Positions 37,341 to 49,300 of a stretch of DNA of 64,000 bases are shown here, one piece after another. A model generated the notes under the pieces. It was not told the origin of the DNA, searched no databases, and was given only the letters and a program-made list of their open reading frames with translations. The stretch comes from Mesodorylaimus sp. YZB2_4. Taxonomy: Eukaryota; Nematoda; Enoplea; Dorylaimida; Dorylaimidae. Position 1 is the stretch's first letter, and each line of letters starts with the position of its first letter. Where the stretch lies: positions 620,001 to 684,000 of the forward strand of contig JASANH010000916.1 in NCBI GenBank assembly GCA_030248295.1. Direction: 5' to 3'. A program made the translations under genes and the position numbers.

Positions 37341-40300
37341 TCACCTTCCACCAGTATATCTCATTCCTGTCACTTTTTCCGCAATAGCATTGATTTCTTC
37401 TGGCGGCACTTCCGCATGACCTTGTACTTCCATGTGCATGACACCCATACCCGAGGTCAGACGACGCATCACGCCGACGAAATCAGTCATTTTAGCCAAC
37501 GGCACTCGCGCGCATATTGTACGTGATTTCTCGTCCAAATTACTCCTCGTTTCCAAAATCCAAAAAAGATCACTACGTCTTCGACAAAAACTAAGCAAAT
37601 AAGTCATAGAGCGAGTTGTTATGCGCACAGAGTAACATAAAGTCACTGTTTCTCAGGATTGGCACCAACACTGACATGACTCAAACAAGTTCAAATAAAG
37701 TTTCTTTATATTTTCTTTATGTGAGATAACTTATGAATCCATGCTGCCCCACTGTTAAGTAAGACACCGTGAAAGACTGACGGATTTTAAGAGCGGCATA
37801 ACAAAATCAATGTGCTATACTGACTACTTTTGTGATACTCCTCCCAGTTGTGGGTGGGCGTACCTTCACGCGTACGTGGTTCGAATCACCCCTGCGCGGC
37901 CCCTACCGAAATGGGTGCCAATAACGACAACTCTTTATTGGGCCGACGGGCGGACACCTCCACAAGTATGAGACTAGCCAAGGGGCGAGCACGGAATATA
38001 GGGAGAGGCGGTCAGGAGATACCCAGCCGCTCGTGACGAGATACGTAGACGGCCAGGACGGCCAGAACACCGGGCGACCAGTCCTAGAACTAGTCTAGAT
38101 TAGATCCAAGCTCGCTCTCCTTGCTCCATGACAAGAGAGGACGAGCGCAGGAAGTATTCACGTGTTGCATCAGGCAACCCGTGCCGGGTGGTTCAAACAG
38201 GTAGAGACGAACCCTTCATCAAGAGATGCGGGTTACACTTCAACATTTCGATCGCTGGTGATTAACTTCACGGACGCAAGCTATACGCATCCAACATTAC
38301 ATGCGGCCATAAAAAATTCTGGCAGCAATAACTTTGAATTTTGGGCCCAAAAGGTCGATCCAGGACCTATAATTTTTTCAGTCACATTTATCAAAGTGCG
38401 ATAAGAGACAGAATAACGAGCTCCTTGCGCCTATTCCAGCACTAGCTTGGGCGCCAGAGGATTCTCTTTTCAGCCCCATCCATAGGGATGCCTATTACAG
38501 GGACACACTTTTTTCACTCTCACTCAGGTGCTAAAATTTTGTTTTTTTCACGCTATCTACCGAAAAAATCAATGAGGCCTCCAGCAAAGCCATACACCTC
38601 ATGAGCTCTTTAGCAAAGTAACAACTCAGATTATCGACATCTGAGATTGGATGGAAGACGGGTTCATCGAGAGGGGCATACACTTCGAGTGATCGCAACG
38701 ACTACGCCTATTGACATAACGAGGCACTGACTGTCGGAAATTATCCTAACTGGCTGTTATGGTCACACCTCTTTGGCATGATTGAGCTGTACATGTTTAG
38801 GAGTATCAATCGGGGTCTATAAAAGAAGTTAGTACACAAAGATTTTTCGTGATTTTTGTGATTTTCTCAGGCTTCCCAGGCAAAAATTAATGGTGTTGCT
38901 TCTCGACTGCTAAAATTACTGCATAAGTCAACTTAGAGGTTGCAGTTTATTCTGATCTAGTGAATTTTTATGAAACTGTGAGAACATGCGTAATTATTAC
39001 TGCCATTTTGTCTAAACGAATTCTGTGAGGTTTTTGACAAAACCTTTCAGAAATGATTTCAGTCAGTCGGTATTATGGCTGGTGCTGTTAAAAAAACATT
39101 TCTTCGCTTTCGCTTTTGACACCCCATCGTGAAGCCCAAGGTCTACAAGTACACGAATACGGCTCTAGGCGTGCATTGCAACACCAGGGTCACACCCTAC
39201 AGCGTACACTATCTTACTGTCTGTTCTGCACCTATCCCCCCAAATATGTGAATAAACTTACCTCGGCACGTTTCCCCAACAAATCTGCGCTTATTACTGA
39301 ATAATGAATTTCAGGCACTGTCGTTTCCAGATATACGATCGGTTCCAACAAATGACATCCAGCTTCCTTCAATGCTTTTGTCAGGCAAGCACTTGCGCAG
39401 GCGCCGACCAGTGTTGTTGGGCAACGACGACTAGTGGCCAGCTCCAACAGCACGACCTCCACATCCTAAGTGTATTTAAACAAAACAGTAGCTCCTGGTT
39501 GCTGCTACACACCTCACCGCGTGGTGGATTAAGCTCAGGGTCTACAAATACACGGACATGGTACCAGGCGTGCGCTTGAACACCATGCATGCGCTTGCCA
39601 TCTCAGGACAACCACGCGCTACAGCCTTCACTATCTCATTGTCAATGTTACAATGAATTTGAAGTGCTAACATGTGTGTAAACAGCCTTCCTGTCGACAA
39701 TCTCCAATGGCTGGAAGACATCGACACCACCCCCCCCGGGGATGTTTCAGCCGCAGGTATAGCCGCAAGACTTGCCTTCCTCCAGTTGGAGGTTTTAGTC
39801 CCAGAGACTTCGGTCTCTCACATCTCCTGACACCTACACGTATGCGGGGGCGCCAGTTAATGTACTACTACTGTAAACTGTCCAACTGGCAGCCTGAACG
39901 AGCATGCATGGTCCCACCTAACTCTACCACGTATGCCACCCACTGGTTAACTGAAACCTTTTGCTGGATGCAGTCCCACAGCGTCTCCCTCTCTTGTACA
40001 GACTTCCAATACAGCGGTATTTGCGCCTTTATATGATCAAGATATGCGTTCATGAAAATTTGAGCCTTGATTGGGTTCGAACCCGCACCTCAGGTCTGGT
40101 ACGCCAATCTTGAATGAGCATCACAAAGTCTCTTCCAATTCTAAGTTTGACATTCAGGTCCCATAGATATCCTGCATTGGTTTCAGCTCATGTGCATTCA
40201 TTGCCAAGCGAAACTTCCCTAAATTTGTACCCCTCTATTGCATGCCTCAGTTATCAATGTAAATTTAGTAACTAGAGCTTCCATTGGGCTCATAAAGACC

Positions 40301-43300
40301 ACAAAATTTTTATCAAAGAACCAATTACGGTGTCTGAGGAATTACAATACACCAGCCCTTCTTCACCCCAGCCATCCGCACATACCTGCACTGGTCTTCC
40401 CAGCAACGGCCCATTAGCGCAGGCGTGTTTGCACGCCTCGAACACTGCATCCAAGTACGACTGGGGCACTGCGCGCAGGTCTGTCTCGCCATCTTGTTGC
40501 CTCAGTTTCAGTCGTTTCAATTGACCATAGCCGAGCAAGGCCGGCTCGACTCTCAATCCCAAAGTGACCTCGTAGGTCTCCTTCTTTGTCTGCTCCTTGA
40601 TCACGACATCCTTCAACGTATGATAGGCTTCGGCAGCGTGAGTAATCGATTCTCTATAATTGATTTGTAACGGCCCCAAAAATACATCTAATTTGTACTC
40701 CTTCAATAATCGATCTTTGATAATTTCGATGTGCAAATGACCCATGCCTTCCATGATCGTCTGCTGATTTTCGGCGTCTTCACGAAATCGCAGACTCGGA
40801 TCTTCTCGCGCCAAGGCCTTCAAGGCTTTCTCGAACTGTTCTTGCTGTCCATAACTTGGTGCTTCGATCGAACAGAAAAATACAGGTTCTGGTGGCACAA
40901 TTCCAGCCAGGACCAGTCTACCGCCTTGAGTAGCATCGATTTCATCCATGTTCAAACCCTCGATTGACGACTTTGCTGATGAGTTCGTAGACGAGACTGC
41001 TTCAATGAAGAAATACACATGACATTACCGAATAAATCAAGAATTAAAGTGCATCGATTGAAACATTCATTTGCCGAGCCATAAACTGGGAGCGGGAATA
41101 AACTAGGACTGGAAGCGGATTAGAAGGGTTGTACCCTATGCTTTCCCTGGTTTGCGGAAAGTTCGTCCGCCACATTTCGCCCCCCCCCCCCCCCCCACAA
41201 TTCGTCCCCCGCAACTCGTCCCTGCACAGTTTGTCCCGCTGTTTCGTCCCCTCGCATTTCGTCCCCAGACCATTCGTCCCCAGAAAAATTTTTGTATTCA
41301 TTGTCAAGGAAATCATAGCATTACCCTTATCATAGCAATACAAATATTGTCCTCAAGAATACGCAACGATATATGAGTGAATATAAGCCAAGATACTCAG
41401 AACTCGAAACTGTGTGCGATACTTCTAACAAAATCGATCACATTTCTATTATCAAAGCCCTCACAAATCCACATTGTGATGATGATCCACATGGAGCTCT
41501 CTTTCCCTTCCTAGTCTCAGTCCACATCAACATACCACAAAGAGAACAGGTTTCAGACAAGGAAATATGGACAACTTGGCACCAATAAAGATCTGTACCT
41601 TGCCCTATCAACGAAACCGGTCTTCTAGGTGCTCACCAGGAAGAAAAAAGGCTCAACAAAAAAACCTTTCGCGACAGTTATCACCTGACGTCATTCCTAA
41701 CCTCTAAACTCCTATTGAACTCTCAATAGTTGATGTGGAGACGAATGGTCTGAGGACGAAATGTGAAAGGACGAAACAGCGGGGGACGAAACTACTCTGG
41801 GACGAAATGTGGGGGGCGAAATGTGGGGGACGAAATGTGGGGGACGAACTTTCCGTATGCCGCTTTCCCTCGGCCCTGAATCATAGTGCCTGCTTGGTAC
41901 AGGCCATACAAACCAGCATGTCAACTAATAGTTACAAATCGATTCGCCCTCGACTGCTTAAGGTCTATCCTTTTTTGAACTTGCCCGACCCCCCCATATT
42001 GGCAAGCCATCGAGCTCAAGGCAGACGAGGCTGCCCAAAGTTCGCGCTGAAGCGGTTCCTATTTATCTACTTTTTTTAAAGCTTTCGAGCTGTTGAGCTG
42101 ACAGTGGTGGCTGGTGAGCACGACTCACAGCGTAACCCTCAGCCAGGCAGGTAGTGGCGGAGTGGGAGAGAGTAATCGATACTCTCCCCTGGCTTGGAGA
42201 CCTCAACCTCTCAGGTTGATGTTTCAGCCGTAGGTACAGCCGTACGACTTGCCTACGCCAGTCAGAGTTCTTGGTCGGCCGCACTTTCTCCAGCGCCTGC
42301 CTGGACAGATCGCAACACATACAGAGGTCACACAGAAGACCAAGTGCCTGGGGTTCGAACCTGAGACCTCCCGACGCCTTATCGCTGAGCCACTCGCAGC
42401 TGAAATATATTGTGCGGCTCTGCTTCGAAATATGCCCACTTGACACTCCTAACCGACCCCAACTCAGTCACACTTACATTTCTCACCAGTCGCCTTGTGG
42501 TACGCTTCAGCCGCCCTTCTCGCTGCCGCCTCCGATTCGACGATGGTGTCACCAGTGATCGTGGATTTCAAGCCAGGCACAACAGCAATATTGCCCGCCA
42601 TCACCGATTCCACTTCCTCCATTTCGTCGCTATGGGCCACATAAACACGTTGCACCACCTCCGTCTCGTCCCTACTCGCATTATACACCCTGATGCCACC
42701 CGACAATCGTCCGTTATAGACTCGTATAAAAGTCAAAGCGCCGTGATGCGGATCGTGAATAATCTTGAACACTAAGCCGCACAAATCATCTCGACCATAG
42801 AATGGTAAAAAGGAGTGCTCTCTTTCGTCTGGACTCGGCAGAAAATGACAAATCGAGTCCAACAGAGGTTGAACTCCTTTATTCCTCGCAGATGCACCGC
42901 ACAAGGTCGGAACAATACGACGATTCAATGTCGAACGTCTTAAAGCTTCCATTAAATCAATCGAATTGATTTTCATATACGGATCGCCTGTATCTTGCGC
43001 CAATATCGACTCGGCCAACTGATCATCATGTTCTGCGATTTTCTCAATCATCGTTCGACGTTTATGCTGAAGGTCGTCGTATTCAGAGGAGGATGGCTAG
43101 AACAAGTCTTTTGCGAGTGAGCGTCTTTTAAAGTAAAACATTTGGTTATAAGAACTTTTAGAAACATAAAACTTGAGTGTAAGCTTCCTCGCCTTCCTTC
43201 ACAAGCCGACACTCGAGATCTCAATCGAGCATGATCTGAGTTTTAGGGTTTCATGTTCATGTTTTACCACATCACCAAACGCTTTAGCGCACTCGAGGGT

Positions 43301-46300
43301 GAAGGGACACATTTCACACGAAATGATTTACCGGTCTGCGAGTCGAACACTCGCCCGTAACTACGCACCTGGCGTGAGAGGAAGACGCCTAACCCACCAG
43401 GCCACGAGGGGTTTTGTCGCCACAAGACTCGAGACTCGCCACAGCCATTGCGATACCTTTTGACATTGACTATCACAACAGTCAAATCAAGCAATGACCC
43501 TAACAGAATAACTTGCAAAATAGTAGGTCTATAAAAGTTTTGTGAAATCGCCCAGCACAGCAGTTGGGCCCCATCAAAGCAGAAGTCCCTGATCATGGCT
43601 CCCATCGACTCATACACCAGGGTCCGCAATTCCGAAAGCCCAAAAGAAGTTCGGATGGGACGAGGTTTTAGATATTAACAGTGCGCACAGCTATCACGTA
43701 ATTTTTGGAAAGCACTGTGCCCACATCGCAGTGGCTGACAAGTTGAATTTTAGACACCTTAATTGCTCCTTCCCTGGTCAAATTTAGGGAATTACATACA
43801 GTATTGCAGAGGTACTCAAAACAGCTGACGATTTCGATAAATAGCGCGGGACTTTTTGTAGAGTCTGCAGGAAATTTTTTCAACTTCGTTTTAGAAGAAT
43901 TATCTTTCCGATATATCGTACATTTGCAACTTTATCTTACTAACAACACCGTGATCAATAAATCAATTCTTGTGTAATCTGTCCCTTCACTCTCGAGTGC
44001 CCTGCTAAGCGTTTTGTGATGTGGCTACGCCGTGTCAAACAGGAACAGGGTGATCAGGGGGCTATATTACACAATCAGTGATCAAGATTCGCCACCACTG
44101 GCTGATGCTTGTTTGTGTGCAAAGCAGCTGTGAGAATCGAATTCTTCAATTCATATGAATTTTGGTCCATATCAACCAACATCGCTGACTGGGTATCCAA
44201 GGTAGTGTAGACCCCTTAAAAATTTTGTAAAGGGGGGACCCTTCTCATTTTTTAGACCCCCCCCCCTGTCCCGCCCGGCAAGGGTGTGCAGGTCTGCGGC
44301 CTGATCGTGAGGTGCACTACGTAATAAACCGATGTATGCGATTATCAGATGACTTCTGACATAGGCAATAGGAAATCAACCGAGACTTGGAAATTTTATG
44401 CAGTCAACAGATCTATGCGATTAAGCGATACTCAATTGAGTGGAGTCAGCTGTATTAGCTTGGCGATGGAGGAGTGCGCACGACTCAGTTTTTGAACTCG
44501 CGGAGAAGAAAGGCCTTTTCGACTGGTAGGCTGACTAGACCACCTCGCCACTTCCTATTGCCGCCCTCTGCTTTGCTGGTCAAACCACAATCAGATTGCC
44601 GTTTTCATTCCTGTTTTCAGTTTCTAAAAACTACACTCAAGTTGCAGTTTTGCATCCCGCTTAACTTTAGGTCTTGAGCCTGACAACCGTCGATGCACCA
44701 TCAACACCTAGCATGCTACTGAACTGTTGCAAAAAGTCGGAAAGAGTGCCCAATTCCTATGTTGTGAGGAGCGCAGTGGATGTCAGGCGCAACCGCTCGA
44801 TCTTAAAGTTTACTCGACACTACAGGAAAGGTTCAGACAGATGATGGGTGGTAGTGGGAAAAGGGGTGAGTCAGAGGTAGACGGGAAACGTTACAAGACG
44901 CAAAAACCCCATCAATCAGATAAGAAGAGAATCAAAGTCATGCAGCCTCTGCACCTTCGAACAGCCAACCAAGTGCCATCAACGACTTCGAAAAAAATGC
45001 CACGGGCATGACGGTATGACCAGGGCGCTCCTGCGTGGACGTGATTGCGAGAAGATGCAAAATTGTTTGCGCCTGATCACGCAAATCCTGTGACAGAGCC
45101 CGATAATGAGGGTTTATCGTGGATCAGAACAGGCTATCTGATGCGATGTAGGCGTCCCACCCAACCACACCAAGGAGGGACGCTGTCCATGCATTCGCAT
45201 AGATTTTTTGGTTTACCAGGAACCATCCTAGCGTCGTCTCGGTACAGATAAGCGCCTTCGAGAAACTGGGTTCAGGAGTCGAATATTTTCCCATGCAGCA
45301 AAAGGTTAATAAATGGCCCCCAAAAAACATCAAAAGAACTAAAAAGAAACAAGACTTAGTTTTACAGAGCGTAATCACGCGACAGCAGGTTGCAGCTGGA
45401 CAAACACGATGCTCGTGTCACAACAGCTCTTCGTACTATGCCACAAAGCTCTTATTCGGCTCCTTTCGGCGGTTTTTGAGGCGCTGTTTCAAGAGGTACT
45501 CTTCGGAAAAAGGTACTCCTGATACTAGCACACCAGTCATAGCCTGCCACACCGTTTTGCATACCATCAGTTGCAGAAATCAAGGAACGCTGGTCAGCCA
45601 CGATCGCATGAGTGCACACAAGCCAGCGCTAAGCTGCTCAGCCGGGTCAGCTGGGTACATTTGAAGCATGTTGCAGCGCACTCTGGCCCCCACAGGGTGT
45701 CGAGCACGCATGACGACTCACCTCCACTTTTGTCCTCTTGTACACTTTTCCATCCTCATTATTCGGCCATTCCAGATATTCCATTCGAATCAAATCGGCC
45801 ACACCACGAAACGTCTTTCCCTTGCCCAATGGCGATTGTAACAGAACTGGATCGATTTTCAGTTTTTCCTTGATAGAATTCAAACATTGATCCACATTTG
45901 CACCTAAAATTTGGACTAATCTGTGAGTATCAATGGCACCAAACAAAAACTATAAAATCAAAACTATTGCCCACCTGGTTTATCCATTTTATTCAAATAC
46001 ACAATCGACGGGATCCGAAAATGACGAGCTTGGCGCCAAACGGTTACAGTCTGTGCTTCCACACCAGCCGATGCATCCAAAATGGTGACAGCACCATCCA
46101 ACACGCGAAGACATCGTTCAACCTGAAAATATGATATCGATGCACTCGATTTCGTTGCGGTCACCAATCAACGCACCAAACACAGAATGATGTTTTCGAA
46201 CAAAGCATTGGCGCATACGAGACAGTCAGGACAAAAAGGTCAGAAAGCCAGCGCACTCACCTCCAATGTGAAATCTACATGACCAGGCGTATCGATCAAA

Positions 46301-49300
46301 TTCAATCGATGTTGATTAAAATAGAACGTGATGGCAGCAGATGTGATCGTAATGCCTAAAATAACAAACTAGTCTCACGCATGGCTTCTCACACTTCCGC
46401 GCAAGATATCAAAGGATAGGATTTGATTAGTTCAAGTCATTTGTGACCGCAAAGAAATTAGCATGAAACTTGAATATGTCAAGTCCAGCACCTTGAAGTC
46501 TAAATTTTAGTGGTGATGGCATAAAGCACACGTTGCCCCGATTCTATGCGATAGAAAGGTAGTTCGAAATGTCGGACTTGCACAATGCACAGTGACAGCA
46601 CAGCAGCTGGAAATGTACCCGCCAGGGTGATGTTTCGCCCAAACCAGGTCAGAAGAGTTGGACATCTGGACTGGGAAGAATTTGAATATTTCAGTTCAAA
46701 CATAGAATACGAGTACATGTCCGAGAAATCGACACGCCCCAGAAAACTAGCACAGTATTCCGATGTGTCTCAAAATAATGTACAAAAGTTACATCATCTT
46801 GACGCTTTTTCAGGACCTTGTCGAGCAAATTGAAACGTGCATTGAGCAGAGAATGAAACCGGAAGAAATCGGAAATCAGCGAGCGTTCAATAAGCAGGAA
46901 TCGCGGAAGGCAGTGGCTGCTTATCCTGCGGAAGAGCTAAGTAGATAGAATGACAGGCTTTAAGAGGCGAGTGCCTGGAAATCTGTGGAGCTAGCTTCGT
47001 TCCCGCCTGAAGAGGTGTCCACATTTGTACGCCTGGCGGCGGGAAACTTATTGTCAGCCTTTATCCCAGCTGGCAACATCGCTGACTTCGTCTGCAGGAA
47101 GGGTGGTCTGATCTTCTTCCCGCAGGACGGGGGGGGGGGGTCGGAAGGTCGGCGACTTGGCGGCCCATTTTGGTTACTTGTAAAAATTGAATTATTTAAA
47201 TTTAAATTTTTCCCGCGAAAATTTAAAGTTGGTTTGGGCCTTCCAAGGAAAAACCTTGGGTCCTTTCTTACTATAAAAAAATGAAATTTTTCTTTGGGGG
47301 GGGGGGGGGGGGCAAAAATAGCAAAGGTACCTGCACAACCTCGCCGGGCGGGACAGGAGGGTCTCCGCCATGAAAAAATTTTCTTCAGCCAAAGAAAGTA
47401 AAGGGGGGGCGTAAAAACCAATAAAGTTACCTGCAGACCCTTGCCGGGCGGGGCGGGTCAGGGGGGTCTAAAACATGAAAAGGGTCCCCCTTTACAAAAT
47501 TTTCCCAAAATTTTTTAAGGGGGTTTACGCTACCTTGGATACCCAGTCAGCGATGTTGCCAGCTGGGTCGATAAACAAATGCTTTTAATTAATGGGGCGG
47601 AAGTATTTCAAGCCCAGGTCCCCACCCCAAGGTGCATGGAGTGAGCGTGGACCTTTGGGTAACCACTAATCACGGCTATTGGGGAGGGACGAATAACACG
47701 CGCTCTCTGTCTTCGCACCCCTCCCTGGTCACTCTGTCAGCAACATCAAGTGCCACTGTACTGTAGAAGGTACAGCAGTTCTCGCCGTTCCACAAAAATA
47801 TAGTGCTTTACGTTACAAAACGAGGTCTATATATTTCTGGGAGGGTTTTTTCGGCGCACTGTGAGCACGCTTTGATGGATCTCAGTGATTTTTGACTCCA
47901 GCATGCGAGTTATGGTATCCGAGAACCCTACCACGGGATTTGGCGAAGTTTTGATTGATTCTGGAAATATCAATCAAAAACACTTTCTGAAGTGTACAGT
48001 AGACCACTGTATTGAAGAATACGGATCGGCACCTTTTACCAGCGAAAAGATAAGCAACTGGATAAAGAAATGGCCCCAAAAGGACAACAGGTTCATGGTG
48101 TACAACTCTTATGCTGGCGCTGAAGGAAGCGACAAAGTCGAAATTAAAGGAAGTACTGTGCCTGAAATTAGAGTACATCGGTGCAGGTCACGAGCGAGTA
48201 CAGTATGGGCAAGATCGGCTGGGTTGGGTGGGGGGGGGGAGGGGGTAGAGATCAGATCAGATCAGATCGCCTAAGCCTGATCTGATTGCGTGTTAGACAG
48301 GTCAGGCCAGGTCAGGTTTGGGCCGAGTCGAGTGAGTGAGTTGTATGACTTTACGTACTGTACTGTACGTTGGCTGGACAATTGGCCTGTGCTTAGTCAG
48401 TCAGGTCAGGTCTTGGTCCAGCCCAACAGGGGGCTTTACCCCTCCAACCCCCTCGCCCATACATGGTCACGAGTAAAGCATATAAACAGAGTCCCACTGA
48501 CCTCGTTCCCGTTCTTGTTCCATATAATCAGTAACAGTGCTGCCACTGTCGACATCGCCCATCGCTCTCGTGAATCCACAATAATACAACATTCGTTCAG
48601 TGGTCGTGGTCTTTCCTAGAAAGCAGAAAACACTTCAAATTAGCGTGTAATGCACAATTGACTAGCAATATTTAGGGCCACACAAAGTGTATTTATCGAT
48701 AGTTACGATACCAAAAAGACAGTAACTTTTCACATTTTTCGCCAGAGGGTTCTGCTCAACTATCAATACTTGATATACTGTATTCCCTTAAAACGCTCTC
48801 TAGTCAAGTTTGCGGACAAAAATGTGCTAATTCATTTAAAAATAGTAAGCGATATGAGAACTTGTGTAGCTGACAGGGATATATACAATTTTATATTAAT
48901 TACTGTATGTCATACTCGCAATACAGCAAAGTGGAAAAGTGCATATGTGTTGCTACTTCAATTTTTAGAAGTAAAATGCAGGCCTTAGTATATTTTACAG
49001 TGTGCGCACAAATATCGGGACCAGTGAAACATGTCATTTGCTCATGCTGTGCTTCACATTGTACATTACAGTATATTCGCATCAAATATGTTACATATTT
49101 ACTTTATGTAATTTTCGTGCATGTGGAGTTTTTCAAATATGCAATAATCATTAGGTCGAAGGTGTAAAATGCAAGTTGAAACAACAGGAGCTCTTGCGAT
49201 GGTTGTATAGCATGTGGTCGATTGATAGGCGCCGAGAATTCTAATTTTTTGTGGACCCGAAACAGGTTTCAGGTGACTGACAAAATGGGATTTGTGACAC

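Noticed and set aside
39381-39590. Duplicated GFM2 exon at 39.5 kb
   Set aside because: The frame [11 protein letters not shown] does not align with any part of GFM2; the similarity is to the non-coding repeat at 39116.
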